Origin: a bacterium
Lineage (GTDB): Bacteria > Zixibacteria > MSB-5A5 > WJJR01
Direction of reading: 5' to 3'
Assembly (NCBI GenBank): GCA_035559435.1
Contig: DATMBC010000010.1
Span: 1-45,686 of the forward strand
Length of the DNA stretch: 45,686 bases
The notes under the pieces are model-generated. The model saw only the letters and a list, made by a program, of their open reading frames with translations. It had not been told where the DNA came from and ran no database searches. The position numbers were made by a program, and so were the translations under genes. Positions 25,919 to 35,357 of the stretch are shown here, one piece after another; position 1 is the first letter of the stretch; each line of letters starts with the position of its first letter.

Positions 25919-26604
25919 GATCCACCTCCTGCTGGCCCCGGCCTCGGACCGGGGGATGAAAACTGCGGCTATGTCTGCAAGACGGACTGTTCTTCATGGT
26001 GTTGCTTCAGACCCGCTTCACGTCGTCGGAACGGCAGGAGAAGGCGCGCGCACTCCCCCGCCGGGGTATCGGTTTCGTGACCGCGAGATTTCGGGCAGGG
26101 AACTCGCACCGCGTGGGAGTCCATTCCGACAGGGGCCGTCAGCCACGCGACCGACTTTGCAATCATTGCGGCGCGTGGCCTTCCGCACTGCCGTCGGGCC
26201 AGGGTGTCGCGACGTTGGGACAACCCGCGAGTACGCAAACGGTGTGTGCGGTTCCTTGCAGTGCGGACCGAGGTCGAGGATGCGGCCCCCAGTCAGGGCC
26301 GGGCCGGGCGTTGTCCTATAACCACCACAGGAATGCTGTCGGGCAAGGTGCATTCTCCACCTGCTGATGTCCCCGGGCCATCCCCGAAGACGGCATCGTA
26401 CTACTATGGCGGCCGCCGGCGGGACGGCCGTATCGGAAGGTCGATGGGACTGCCACAACGGAAAGAATCTCGACAACAGCAGAATTATGTTAACCGGACA
26501 ACTTTTATCCGTCAATTGGATTTTTGACGTTTTGTGCCTTCTCCGGCCGTCATTTCTGAGGGAAGACTGGCGGTCTCCGGCCCGCCACGTTTCCTTAGGA
26601 GGCG
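25919..26604. other. About 690 bases without a convincing gene
   Basis: Frames in this stretch on both strands are short, proline/arginine-rich and lack ribosome sites, signal sequences or known motifs. The right end (26500-26560) is AT-rich, including TTGACG at 26525-26530, and may hold the meaB promoter, but no good -10 is found. The left end carries the leader hairpin and AGGAGG of the minus-strand gene. The size is unusual for this compact region. Confidence 0.55.
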
Positions 26605-27567
26605 ATGACGCTCCTCGACCGCTTCTTTGCCGGCGACCGTGTGGCTTTGGCCCGCATCATCACGCATGTCGAGAACCGCGCGCCCGGTTACCACGAGGTG
26701 CTCGCGCGCATCTTTGCGCACCGCCATGGCGCCTATCGTGTGGGGCTGACCGGCCCGCCCGGCGCCGGGAAATCGTCGCTGGTCAACCAGCTGGCGCTGA
26801 TGCTGGCCGGCGAGGGGCATAAAGTCGGCGTGATCGCGGTCGATCCCTCCAGCCCGTTTACCGGCGGTGCGCTTCTGGGGGACCGGGTGCGCATGCAGTC
26901 GCTCTACGGCATCGAGAATGTTTTCATCCGCAGCATGGCCACCCGCGGTTCCTCCGGCGGGCTGGCCGCCGCCACGAAAGACGTCTGCGTGGTCATGGAG
27001 GGATTCGGCTTCGACATTGTGTTGATTGAAACTGTCGGTGTCGGCCAGATCGAACTCGATGTCGCCGCCGTCTGCGACACCGTGGCCGTGGTCTTCGTGC
27101 CCGAATCGGGCGATGCCATTCAGGCGATGAAATCGGGCCTGATGGAAATCGCCGATGTCTTCTGCCTGAACAAAAGCGACCGTCCCGGTTCCGATCGCAT
27201 CAAGGCCGAACTGGAATCGATCCTTGAAGTGCGCCGCGAGGTTCGCAAGTCGCTGGGCACGTTCTCCGATTGGCACCCACCGGTGACAATGTCGGTGGCG
27301 ACCTCGGGGCAGGGAATTCCCGCGCTCTGGGACTCAATCCAGAAGCACCGCGCCTACCGGGAGCAACGCGACCCGACCGGACATATGCGGCTGCGCGTGC
27401 GTTCCGATCTCATCCTGGCGCTGCTCGAACTGGCGCGTCGCCAGCTGGACGCCGACCTGCTCGAATCGCCGCGACTTGAGCAGGCGGTCGATCAGATCGT
27501 TTCCAGCCAAGCCGACCCGTACACGATGGCGCAGAAGCTCTTCGCGGACTGGCGCGGTCAGGCATAA
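26605..27567 (+). CDS. meaB: Methylmalonyl-CoA-mutase-associated GTPase (MeaB/ArgK family)
   Basis: The 320-residue G3E GTPase has Walker A GPPGAGKS (50-57), DPSSPF at 80-85, GDRVRM at 92-97, ETVGVGQ at 142-148, and the base-specificity motif N189-K-S-D192. MeaB guards B12-dependent acyl-CoA mutases: it gates adenosylcobalamin loading and helps eject damaged cofactor. AGGAGGCG directly precedes the ATG. It lies upstream of a mutase large subunit (27725) and its B12 subunit (30315), so it most likely serves that enzyme first. Confidence 0.95.
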   Translation: MTLLDRFFAGDRVALARIITHVENRAPGYHEVLARIFAHRHGAYRVGLTGPPGAGKSSLVNQLALMLAGEGHKVGVIAVDPSSPFTGGALLGDRVRMQSLYGIENVFIRSMATRGSSGGLAAATKDVCVVMEGFGFDIVLIETVGVGQIELDVAAVCDTVAVVFVPESGDAIQAMKSGLMEIADVFCLNKSDRPGSDRIKAELESILEVRREVRKSLGTFSDWHPPVTMSVATSGQGIPALWDSIQKHRAYREQRDPTGHMRLRVRSDLILALLELARRQLDADLLESPRLEQAVDQIVSSQADPYTMAQKLFADWRGQA

Positions 27568-27629
27568 TGCCGAACCGGCCGGGTGTGTCGCCGCCGGCAA
27601 CATTATGACAGCGGCGGTGGTATAAACCA

Positions 27630-27659
27630 TTGGACAACATGACCCAACGGGAGCATATT
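27630..27659 (+). promoter_or_regulatory. Candidate promoter for the mutase operon
   Basis: TTGGAC (27630-27635), an 18-base gap and CATATT (27654-27659) lie in the 157-base gap after meaB. The following region ends in AGAGGATGAATCATCC before the ATG at 27725. Confidence 0.4.
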
Positions 27660-27724
27660 TATTTGGTTCAGTTCCGCGCTCGCGTGCGTCGATCTACCCC
27701 GAAAAGATAGAGGATGAATCATCC

Positions 27725-29440
27725 ATGACCGACATTTCCAAACCGGCCAAGAAACCCAATGCGGACCGCGGCATTCTCGGACGGATCCCCGGCCGTTCGC
27801 CCAGCGTCAAGGACCTGTGGGCGGAAAAGTGCACCGACGCCGACCAGCTTGATGGCCGCAAGTTCATCACCGTCTCCTCCGTCCCGGTCAAGGCGCTCTA
27901 CACCCCCGAGGATGTCGCTGACATCGACTTCGACCGTGACATCGGCTATCCCGGCTTCTGGCCCTATACCCGCGGTGTGCACCCCTCGATGTACCGCCAG
28001 AAGCTGTGGACCATGCGCCAGTTTTCCGGCATGGGCTCGGCGGCGCAGACCAACGAGCGCTATCACTACCTGCTTGCCAACGGCCAGATGGGGTTGTCCG
28101 TCGCCTTCGATCTGCCCACCCTGATGGGTTACGATTCCGATCACCCGCGCTCCAAGGGCGAAGTCGGCGTTTGCGGCGTGGCGGTCGATTCACTCAAGGA
28201 CATGGAGGTCATCTTCAAGGGGATCGACCTCGGCAAGATCTCGACCTCGATGACGATCAACGCCCCGGCAGCGATCATTCTCGCCTTTTACATCGTCGTC
28301 GCCGAAAAGCAGGGGGTCAAGCCCAATCAATTGCGCGGCACGCTCCAGAACGACATCCTGAAGGAGTACATCGCCCAGAAGGAGTGGATCTTCCCGCCGC
28401 CGCCGTCGATGAAGCTAATCGTCGACACGATCGAGTACGGCACGCGGTTCATGCCGCAGTGGAACACCATTTCGATCTCCGGCTACCATATTCGCGAGGC
28501 GGGCGCGACCGCCGTGCAGGAGCTGGCCTACACGCTGGCCGACGGCTTCGCCTATATCGAGGCGGCGATGCAGCGCGGGCTGAATGTCGACGAGTTCGCG
28601 CCGCGGCTGTCGCTTTTCTTCAACTCGCATCTGGACTTCTTCGAGGAGATCGCCAAGTACCGCGCCGCGCGCAAGCTCTGGGCCCGTCACCTGCGCGACC
28701 GCTACGGCGCCAAGAACGAACGCTCCCTGCTGATGCGCTTCCACACCCAGACGGCCGGCGTCTCGCTCACCGCGCAGCAGCCGGAAAACAATATCGTCCG
28801 CGTCACCTGGCAGGCGATGGCCGCCGCCCTCGGCGGCACGCAGTCGCTGCACACCAACTCGATGGATGAGACGCTCGCCCTGCCTTCCGAAAAGGCGGCG
28901 CTGATCGCGTTGCGCACCCAGCAACTGATCGCCTACGAGAGCGGCTTGACCAACACCATCGACCCGTTGGCGGGGTCATACTTTGTCGAGTCGTTGACAA
29001 AACAAATGGAGGAGGGCGCCGAGGAGATCTTCGCTGAAATCGAGCGTCGTGGCGGCGTCTTGGCCGCCATCGAGCAGGGATACTTCCAACGCGAACTGGC
29101 CAAGTCGGCCTATGTCTATCAACAAGCAGTTGAAAAGGGCGAACGTATCATCGTGGGCGTCAACAAGTTCACGATGGACGACGAAACGCTGGAAATCCCC
29201 GTACTCAAAATTGACCCGGCGGTCGAACGCGAACAAATCGAATCGTTGCGCCAATTGAAGCAGGCGCGCGACAACGACAAGGTTCAGCGCACTCTGGCCG
29301 AGATGAAGGCGGTCGCCGAGCGCGGTGACAATTTGATGCCCGCTTTTATCGACTGCGCCCGCGTCTATTGTACCTTGGGAGAGATAGTGGACGTACTCCG
29401 TGGGGTGTACGGCGAGTACGAAGAACCGCCGATGATCTGA
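27725..29440 (+). CDS. Acyl-CoA mutase large subunit, isobutyryl-CoA-mutase type by active-site residues
   Basis: The 571-residue product is the TIM-barrel catalytic subunit of a B12-dependent acyl-CoA mutase without the B12 domain, which is encoded separately (30315). Family motifs: [65 protein letters not shown]. At the two positions that set specificity (Tyr89 and Arg207 in the Propionibacterium methylmalonyl-CoA mutase, 118 residues apart), this protein has F100 (28022-28024) and Q218 (28376-28378). Phe and Gln at these sites are known from isobutyryl-CoA mutase, so the predicted reaction is isobutyryl-CoA to n-butyryl-CoA. Automatic annotation would probably say methylmalonyl-CoA mutase. 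The paralogue at 42086 has Tyr/Arg. Confidence 0.85.
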   Translation: MTDISKPAKKPNADRGILGRIPGRSPSVKDLWAEKCTDADQLDGRKFITVSSVPVKALYTPEDVADIDFDRDIGYPGFWPYTRGVHPSMYRQKLWTMRQFSGMGSAAQTNERYHYLLANGQMGLSVAFDLPTLMGYDSDHPRSKGEVGVCGVAVDSLKDMEVIFKGIDLGKISTSMTINAPAAIILAFYIVVAEKQGVKPNQLRGTLQNDILKEYIAQKEWIFPPPPSMKLIVDTIEYGTRFMPQWNTISISGYHIREAGATAVQELAYTLADGFAYIEAAMQRGLNVDEFAPRLSLFFNSHLDFFEEIAKYRAARKLWARHLRDRYGAKNERSLLMRFHTQTAGVSLTAQQPENNIVRVTWQAMAAALGGTQSLHTNSMDETLALPSEKAALIALRTQQLIAYESGLTNTIDPLAGSYFVESLTKQMEEGAEEIFAEIERRGGVLAAIEQGYFQRELAKSAYVYQQAVEKGERIIVGVNKFTMDDETLEIPVLKIDPAVEREQIESLRQLKQARDNDKVQRTLAEMKAVAERGDNLMPAFIDCARVYCTLGEIVDVLRGVYGEYEEPPMI

Positions 29441-29447
29441 GTCCTCC

Positions 29448-29469
29448 GCGGCAGCCACAAGTCTGCCGC
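29448..29469. repeat. Hairpin after the mutase gene
   Basis: GCGGCAG / CTGCCGC (7-base arms, loop CCACAAGT) follows the stop by 7 bases. Downstream, around 29489-29524, CCCTCTCCCGGGAGCGGGGCGA and CGCGGTGAGG resemble a widespread type of dispersed intergenic repeat seen in many GC-rich genomes. Neither has a T-run. Confidence 0.45.
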
Positions 29470-29563
29470 CCGCCTGCCCTTGCAGGTCCCCTCTCCCGGG
29501 AGCGGGGCGAAGGTCGCGGTGAGGATCTGGGGCCGGCGCTTTACAGAAGGCCGAACTGACGAG

Positions 29564-30310
29564 ATGGATCCACTGACCTCATACGCATTCTACGGCGGAC
29601 TGGCGCTGGCGGTCATCGCCTGGGCCATCCACTTCGCCTACCATCGTGGGCGCAAGCGGGGGGCCTCCGAAGCCGAAGGGTCGATGGCCGATCTGCCCGA
29701 GGTCAAGTGGCTCAACGGAGAGGACTCGCCCACGGGACGGCGTTGCTTGGATTGCCGTGCCTACGCCCTGGGCGTGCAGCTGATCACGCAGGACAAGGAA
29801 GCGCTGGAACGGTTCAGCGCAAACTGCTCTTCCGATGGCAGCGAGATTGAGGGGAAGTCGCCCGACAACGCCTGGCTGGTCGCGGTCGATTGGCGTTTCG
29901 ATTTCGAGCAAGCCGAAGCGATCGCCGGGGGGATGCGTCCGCAAGTCGCCGAAGACATGTGGATGATCGACTGCATCGGCTCGCGCATCTACTTCCGCCG
30001 CAGCTGGTCCGGGCAACTTATCTTCATGTCCAACTTCCTGCGCATCCCGTCGGCCGGCGCCCGCATCACCCGCCTTTGGGTCCCCGGCGAGGAGCCGTTC
30101 GACCAGCAGACTCCCGAGTATCTGGCCGCGTATGTGCGCCATCTGGTCGACACGCATTTGCTGGGTACCCTGACACCCTTCCCGATTCCGCCCGATTTTT
30201 CCGGCGACGATGAAAAGATTGCCCAGTTCGTCTTCCACTCCGTCGGACGGCGCGGCTGGCTGGCGGAGTATTTCAAACCGGACGAGCATGCCCGGGACAT
30301 CCACGAGTAA
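29564..30310 (+). CDS. Unknown membrane-anchored protein between the mutase subunits
   Basis: The 248-residue product has one N-terminal membrane helix ([20 protein letters not shown], residues 7-26) followed by basic residues, which places the C-terminal domain in the cytoplasm. That domain has a [17 protein letters not shown] motif near 63, a [20 protein letters not shown] stretch, and [18 protein letters not shown] recognise no family. It starts after the large-subunit gene and ends 4 bases before the B12-subunit gene, so it is co-expressed with both. A role in mutase assembly, cofactor handling or membrane placement is inference only. Confidence 0.7.
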   Translation: MDPLTSYAFYGGLALAVIAWAIHFAYHRGRKRGASEAEGSMADLPEVKWLNGEDSPTGRRCLDCRAYALGVQLITQDKEALERFSANCSSDGSEIEGKSPDNAWLVAVDWRFDFEQAEAIAGGMRPQVAEDMWMIDCIGSRIYFRRSWSGQLIFMSNFLRIPSAGARITRLWVPGEEPFDQQTPEYLAAYVRHLVDTHLLGTLTPFPIPPDFSGDDEKIAQFVFHSVGRRGWLAEYFKPDEHARDIHE

Positions 30311-30314
30311 CTCT

Positions 30315-30728
30315 ATGCAGAAGATCCGCATCCTCCTCGCCAAGCCAGGCCTCGACGGCCATGATCGCGGCATCAAGGTGATCGCCGCCGCACTCCGCGA
30401 CGCCGGCTTTGAAGTGATCTATACCGGCCTGCGCCAGACCCCGGAACGCATTGTCGAAGCCGCCATCCAGGAAGATGTCGACTTCATCGGCATGTCGATT
30501 CTCTCCGGGGCGCACATGACGCTTTTCCCCGAAGTCCAGCGCCTGCTGAAGGAACGCGGCGCCGCCGACATTCATCTCTTTGGCGGCGGAATCATTCCCG
30601 ATCAGGAGGCCAAAGAACTCGAGCGGCAGGGCATAGGCAAGTTGTTCGGGCCGGGGACCACCACGCAGGACATTGTCGCCTACATCAAAAAGGTCGCCGC
30701 CGGGCGCAGGCCCGAGTCGGTGATGTAG
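30315..30728 (+). CDS. B12-binding small subunit of acyl-CoA mutase
   Basis: The 137-residue product is a stand-alone cobalamin-binding Rossmann-like domain. It has the base-off/His-on motif D14-G-H16-D-R-G19, SILSGAH for the loop, and FGGGIIP for the nucleotide tail. It lends the lower-ligand histidine (H16) to the cofactor of the mutase. It is the only such gene in the window, while there are two large subunits (27725 and 42086), so it may serve both. Ends 15 bases from the convergent minus-strand gene, without a visible terminator. Confidence 0.93.
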   Translation: MQKIRILLAKPGLDGHDRGIKVIAAALRDAGFEVIYTGLRQTPERIVEAAIQEDVDFIGMSILSGAHMTLFPEVQRLLKERGAADIHLFGGGIIPDQEAKELERQGIGKLFGPGTTTQDIVAYIKKVAAGRRPESVM

Positions 30729-30742
30729 CCCCCGCAACGGAC

Positions 30743-33490
30743 TTATGTCCCGGCGAGGATGGCCACCGCCTCGCCGAGATCGGCGTTCATCAGCAAATCC
30801 AGCGTGTGACCGCCCGAAGCGCGGCGGACGTCGATGAGACGCACCGCGCCGGCCAGGCGCTCGTAGTCGGGCAGCACCTTGGTGAGGAAATTCTGCGAAC
30901 CGGTGAAGAACTCCTCCTTCCAGGCGTTCCCGGGCTCATCCGGGTACAGCGGCAGGTAGTGAATCCCCGCCTCAACCAAGTCCTGAAAGAAGTGGGTGCC
31001 GTAGGAGACCTCCGGCACATAGTCTCCGGTGCGGCGCGCGATCTCGATCAGCGCCGCGGTGTTGTTGATGTCGGAATAGGTGACGCTGACGCCCAGACGG
31101 ATGTCGCCGCGGCTGCCCCAGCGGCCCGGACCGATCAGAATGAACTTGCGGCGGGGGAGACGCTCGTTGAGCATGCCGACCACTCGGCCGACCGCCAACA
31201 AGTCGCCGCGATCCGACAGCCGCTGGTATTGCTGCGGATCCACATAGACAACGTGGGTGATCCCACTGATCTGGCCGTTGGGAACATGACGACGCGCCGA
31301 AAAGATCACCCGGTCGGGCGCGATGTCCTTTGGGATCTCGGCCGCGGTGAACGCCGCCGGAGAGCTTTGCGCCCGGCATTGTAGGATGTAGAGATCCTTG
31401 CCATCGGAGGCGAACTCGATATCGATCGGCGTTCCGATCGCTTCTTCCAACGTGCGCAAGGTCGCGCCGATGCGGTGGACGAAGTCGGAACGCTCGCTTA
31501 AGCCAAGAAAGGTGACGGCGAAATCCCCCTGGCTGATGTCGACATGGAATCCCGGTGGACGCAGCATCCCGGCCGGATCGACGATCGACACAATCTGGTC
31601 GAACGCGGGAATGTCGTCGGCGTAGCGGCGAAACAGCGGCGCCAGGGGCACCGTCTCGAAGGAGTTGGACTCGAGGTTGATCAAGTCGATGTGCTTCGGC
31701 GAATAGCGCAACGCCTCATCGACCGACACATTGGCGCGGATGCGTGGCTGGCCGGGAGCGATCAGAATCGGGTAGTCATCGCTGAGACGGTCCACCGCGC
31801 GTGTTCCCAGCCCCGGCACGATACGAACCAGTCCGTCCTCACGCCGGATGCGCGGCGACCAGCGGAATTCGTTGCGGCTGAAGGCCACGCCCGCATAGGA
31901 GGGGAAAAAATAGGGCCCGACCCTCGTGCCGACCACCTCCTGGAGAATGATTCCCATCTCCTCGGAGAAATCGATCAGCCCGCGCTCGATCCGGTACTCG
32001 ATCGGATCGGGGCCGAACGTGGACGCATAGACCTCGGCGATCGCATCGGTGAGCGCTTTCATGCGCTCTTGCTTGCCGCCTTGGTTGGCCAGAAACAGAC
32101 TCTTATACTTTCCGGCGAAGGCCGCGCCCATCCGGTCTTCCAGAAGACTCGAACTGCGCACGATCAACGGCTTGTCGCCGAAATCGTCCAATGCCATCGA
32201 CAGGCCCTTGAGCACATCGGGCGGAAAGGGCGACTGACGGAACAACTGGACCACGTGCGGGTACTCCTGGCGAATCTGATCGAGGTCCTTGTACTTCTGT
32301 TCGATCAGGTCATCGAGATCGTTGTAGTGCATGAAATGCAGGATCAGATCCGATGTCAGGTGCCAGGTCTTGGGGATGCGGATGCCCGCCAGCAGGCCCG
32401 TCGGGTCGGGCGACCGCTTCAGGATGCCGGCGGCCAGGTAGAGCCCGGCGCTCTTGCCGCCGAGACGCCCATGGCTGTCGGTGGCGAAGACCAGTCGCGA
32501 CAGCAGGTCATGGAAATCCGCCAGCTCCAGGTATCGCTTCGCACAGTTGATGTACTCCAACTGCTCCGAGAGAAAGCGGCGGATCAGCGCCACTTCGACC
32601 CCGCGCTTGGTCGTCGAGGATTCCGTCGACGCCGGTGAGGCGAGCAATTGATACCGGCGGATCGCGTCGGCCACCGCCGGCAGCGGGACCTGCCGGCTGA
32701 TGATCATCGACAACACGCTGAGCTTATCTTCCTGGATCCAGCGGCGCAGATCGGCGAGCAGCTCGTCCTCGGGCTGATAACGCGCCGCGATCGCAAACAA
32801 TTCGTCGCTCATCTCGCTTAAGCGGTGCGGCGAGGGGACCGCGCGCTGCGGCCGGTTGGGATCGTCCTCGGCGGTGGCTTCCGTGCCGGCCTGCAGACGG
32901 CGGCGCAGCTCGTCGGCCTCGGGAATGCCGGCCAACGCCAGACGTGTGAGCATGCGACGGCAGACGCGCAGGTGCAGATCACGGTCGGTCTGCCGCAAAA
33001 GTTCGAGCACCGCATGCCACTCCGGCCGTGTCCGCGCAGCGGCCGTGGGCGCCGTGTCGGCCCCGGCGGCCACGCGCCGCGTCTCGCGGTGTCCGAGATG
33101 CTGCCCCAGCCGCTCGGCGATCACCTGCAGCAGCCGCGACTCCTCCGGCAGAAACGGCGTTTCCTCCATTCCCGGGGCGGCCTGCGTATAGAAGATTTGC
33201 AGCGCGCCGGCCGGGCGACCGTTGATCAGGATCGGCGCCTCCAGTTTCCATGGCGTGTCATCGAACTCGTGATCCTGATAGGTCTGCTTGTCCAGCACAA
33301 TGCGCGCGCGGCACAGGTCGGGGAATTGCCACCCGGCCGGAATGGTCTTCACCAAACGCCGGCAAATTCCGGCGGCGTCCAATTCATCGTGCCGCAGGAT
33401 CTCCTCAACGTCATACAGGCAGTTGAGCTCCTTGGCCCGCTCGCGCAGGGCTTCCAGCAGTCGTTCTGTCGAAGGATGGGGGTCGCTCAT
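30743..33490 (-). CDS. PEP/pyruvate-binding-domain protein with N-terminal GAF-like region
   Basis: The 915-residue product starts with about 150 residues resembling a GAF sensor domain (LLEALRERAKELNCLYDVEEIL ... LINGRPAGALQIFYT). After a helical linker (about 170-320) comes a PPDK N-terminal ATP-grasp region: GRLGGKSAGLYLA near 360, PLIVRSSSLLEDRMGAAFAGKYKS near 460, and later IEFASDGKDLYILQCRAQSS near 720. The last about 190 residues contain GPGRWGSRGDIRLGVSVTYS. The phosphohistidine swivel domain and PEP-binding barrel of PEP synthase or PPDK are absent, so it cannot do the full reaction alone. Start 33490 (MSDPHPSTERL) fits the domain start; an upstream start adds 19 arginine-rich residues. 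Confidence 0.8.
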   Translation of the reverse strand: MSDPHPSTERLLEALRERAKELNCLYDVEEILRHDELDAAGICRRLVKTIPAGWQFPDLCRARIVLDKQTYQDHEFDDTPWKLEAPILINGRPAGALQIFYTQAAPGMEETPFLPEESRLLQVIAERLGQHLGHRETRRVAAGADTAPTAAARTRPEWHAVLELLRQTDRDLHLRVCRRMLTRLALAGIPEADELRRRLQAGTEATAEDDPNRPQRAVPSPHRLSEMSDELFAIAARYQPEDELLADLRRWIQEDKLSVLSMIISRQVPLPAVADAIRRYQLLASPASTESSTTKRGVEVALIRRFLSEQLEYINCAKRYLELADFHDLLSRLVFATDSHGRLGGKSAGLYLAAGILKRSPDPTGLLAGIRIPKTWHLTSDLILHFMHYNDLDDLIEQKYKDLDQIRQEYPHVVQLFRQSPFPPDVLKGLSMALDDFGDKPLIVRSSSLLEDRMGAAFAGKYKSLFLANQGGKQERMKALTDAIAEVYASTFGPDPIEYRIERGLIDFSEEMGIILQEVVGTRVGPYFFPSYAGVAFSRNEFRWSPRIRREDGLVRIVPGLGTRAVDRLSDDYPILIAPGQPRIRANVSVDEALRYSPKHIDLINLESNSFETVPLAPLFRRYADDIPAFDQIVSIVDPAGMLRPPGFHVDISQGDFAVTFLGLSERSDFVHRIGATLRTLEEAIGTPIDIEFASDGKDLYILQCRAQSSPAAFTAAEIPKDIAPDRVIFSARRHVPNGQISGITHVVYVDPQQYQRLSDRGDLLAVGRVVGMLNERLPRRKFILIGPGRWGSRGDIRLGVSVTYSDINNTAALIEIARRTGDYVPEVSYGTHFFQDLVEAGIHYLPLYPDEPGNAWKEEFFTGSQNFLTKVLPDYERLAGAVRLIDVRRASGGHTLDLLMNADLGEAVAILAGT

Positions 33491-33610
33491 AGCGGTCGCC
33501 GGTTGAACGCGACGCCGGACAATCGGCGCGCGCAAACCGCGTCTCAAGATAAGAGGTCGGACCCGGCGCGGCGAGTCTCAAGCGGTGACCGGTGCGCTTT
33601 TGTCGGACAC

Positions 33611-33644
33611 AGAAACGGCCGGAACGGTGGTCCCGTCCCGGCCG
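33611..33644 (-). terminator. Probable intrinsic terminator after glutamate dehydrogenase
   Basis: CGGCCGG / CCGGCCG (33616-33622 and 33638-33644), with further inner pairs and one mismatch, is followed on the minus strand by TTTCTGTGTC. It lies 26 bases after the stop of the minus-strand dehydrogenase gene. Confidence 0.5.
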
Positions 33645-33669
33645 TGTCGTCTTGGGCTTGGAAGTCGTT

Positions 33670-34956
33670 CTACACCCAGCCACGGGCGCGGCAGGCGTCG
33701 GCCACGCGGCTGATGGCGATAAAGTAGGCCGCGTCGCGCATGTACAGTTTCTTCTTACGCGCCAGTTCGCTCACTGCCAGATAGGCCGCGGTCATCGTCG
33801 TGTCCAGCTTCGCGAGGACCTCTTCCTTCTGCCAGAAGTAGTTCATGTTGCATTGGACCTGCTCGAAGTAGCTGCAGGTCACGCCGCCGGCATTGGCCAG
33901 AAAATCGGGAATCACGAAGATGCCCCGCTGCGCCAGCACCGCGTCGGCTTCCGGCGTCGTCGGGCCGTTGGCGCCCTCGGCCACCAACTTCACCTGCTTG
34001 GAAATTCGTCCGACGTTGTCGCCGGTGACCTGGTTTTCCATCGCCGCCGGGAAGAGGATGTCCACATCCTGCGCGATCCAGGCGTCGCCGTCGAGGACCT
34101 CGTACCCCAGTTTCTGCGCCTGGGTCTTGTCGATGCCGCCGAACCGGTCGGTGATGCCCAGCAGTTCGTCGAGATTGATGCCGGAATTCCGGCGGAAGCT
34201 GAACGCCTTCTGCGACGTCTGGTCCCAGCAGGCGACGCAGATCACCTTGCCGCCGAGTTGCTGATACAACCTGATGACGTACTGCCCGACATTGCCGAAG
34301 CCCTGCACGCTGGCGGTGGTTTTCTCAATCGGGATGCCCAGTTCGCGCAGCGCCTCGCGCACGGTATAGACGACGCCGAAGCCGGTGGCCTCCGCGCGGC
34401 CGAGTGACCCGCCCATGCCCACCGGTTTGCCGGTGATCATCCCCGGGCGCCGTTCGCCGACGATCGTTTCGTATTCATCCAGCATCCACAGCATGTGCTG
34501 GGCGTTGGTCATGACATCGGGCGCCGGCACGTCGCGATTCGGGCCGACGTCGTGGGCCATTTGACGCATCCACCCGCGGCAAATGCGCTCCTGCTCGCGG
34601 TCGGACAGATGATGGGGATCGCAGATCACGCCGCCCTTGCTGCCGCCCAGCGGGATATTGACCACCGCGCACTTCCATGTCATCCACATCGACAGCGCGC
34701 GCACCGTGTCGATTGTCTCATGCGGATGGAAGCGCAGTCCGCCCTTGCCCGGGCCGCGCGCGTCGTTGTGCTGCACCCGGAATCCCTTGAACACCCGCAC
34801 CGTGCCGTCGTCCATGCGCACCGGAATGCTGAAGTGGTACTCGCGCAACGGCTCGCGCAACAGCGCGCGGGTGGACGCGTCCAGCCCCAGGGCGTCGGCG
34901 GCCTTGTCGAATTGCGCTTGCGCCATGGCGAACGCGTTGAATGGCTTTGTGCTCAT
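33670..34956 (-). CDS. gdhA: Glutamate dehydrogenase (Glu/Leu/Phe/Val dehydrogenase family)
   Basis: The 428-residue product fits the hexameric family of about 420 residues. The substrate lysines are K71 (GPGKGGLRF), K95 (MTWKCAVVN) and K107 (LGGSKGGV), and the catalytic aspartate is D147 (VPAPDVMT). A Rossmann dinucleotide domain follows with VQGFGNVGQYV. The enzyme links glutamate and 2-oxoglutarate with ammonia. K71 and K95 favour glutamate over branched-chain substrates, but the family is not fully separable by eye. Cofactor is undecided. AGGAGAAACC precedes the ATG. It is divergent from the acyl-CoA dehydrogenase gene and shares its control region. Confidence 0.93.
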   Translation of the reverse strand: MSTKPFNAFAMAQAQFDKAADALGLDASTRALLREPLREYHFSIPVRMDDGTVRVFKGFRVQHNDARGPGKGGLRFHPHETIDTVRALSMWMTWKCAVVNIPLGGSKGGVICDPHHLSDREQERICRGWMRQMAHDVGPNRDVPAPDVMTNAQHMLWMLDEYETIVGERRPGMITGKPVGMGGSLGRAEATGFGVVYTVREALRELGIPIEKTTASVQGFGNVGQYVIRLYQQLGGKVICVACWDQTSQKAFSFRRNSGINLDELLGITDRFGGIDKTQAQKLGYEVLDGDAWIAQDVDILFPAAMENQVTGDNVGRISKQVKLVAEGANGPTTPEADAVLAQRGIFVIPDFLANAGGVTCSYFEQVQCNMNYFWQKEEVLAKLDTTMTAAYLAVSELARKKKLYMRDAAYFIAISRVADACRARGWV

Positions 34957-35129
34957 GATCGGTTTCTCCTCGCGGTATTCGACCTGAATCCCGCATCCGA
35001 GGATACGATGTGCCGCGCCGGGAGTGTATCCCTCTCCGGGCCTCCGTGACACCCGGCGCGCGAATTTGACACGTCGCGCGTGCGTGCCCCAACGACGAAA
35101 ATAGGACATTGCCGCAGTGGTCTTGCTAC

Positions 35130-35149
35130 TGTATTCATCATGGAATACA
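35130..35149. promoter_or_regulatory. Inverted repeat TGTATTC-N6-GAATACA (possible operator)
   Basis: Perfect 7-base arms around ATCATG, 20 bases in total, in the middle of the divergent region. Size and symmetry are typical for a dimeric regulator of the TetR or GntR kind, which often control acyl-CoA metabolism; which regulator is unknown. Confidence 0.45.
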
Positions 35150-35278
35150 TGACCCCAGCGACGCGTTCGTTTCGTTATTGACCGCGGCCGTTGGGGCAAT
35201 TGTCATTTGCGCGCCGTGCGTCGGCGGCAAGTCTCTGATGCTGAATGACATAAACATTCCGCGCCCGCGCGGCCGCGC

Positions 35279-35307
35279 TTGATTTTGCTTCCCACAACTC
35301 TTAGCAT
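35279..35307 (+). promoter_or_regulatory. Candidate promoter for the acyl-CoA dehydrogenase gene
   Basis: TTGATT (35279-35284), a 17-base gap and TAGCAT (35302-35307), each 4 of 6 to consensus. The start site would be near 35314, leaving a leader of about 44 bases that contains GGAGGG before the ATG. Confidence 0.4.
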
Positions 35308-35357
35308 GCTTCCCTTCGCCGCGTGGGGCGGCAGACGACAGACGGAGGGAAAAACAC

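Larger units (their letters stand above)
34957..35357. other. Divergent control region between gdhA and the acyl-CoA dehydrogenase gene
   Basis: About 400 bases without a gene. It holds an inverted repeat at 35130-35149 and a candidate plus-strand promoter at 35279-35307. The gdhA-proximal half is GC-rich; the central part near 35090-35220 is richer in A and T. Frames reading through this region on the minus strand lack homology upstream of the gdhA ATG. Confidence 0.6.

Noticed and set aside
26018-26515. 165-residue minus-strand frame in the gap before meaB
   Set aside because: Proline/arginine-rich, no ribosome site, no recognisable domain; similar-quality frames exist on the other strand.
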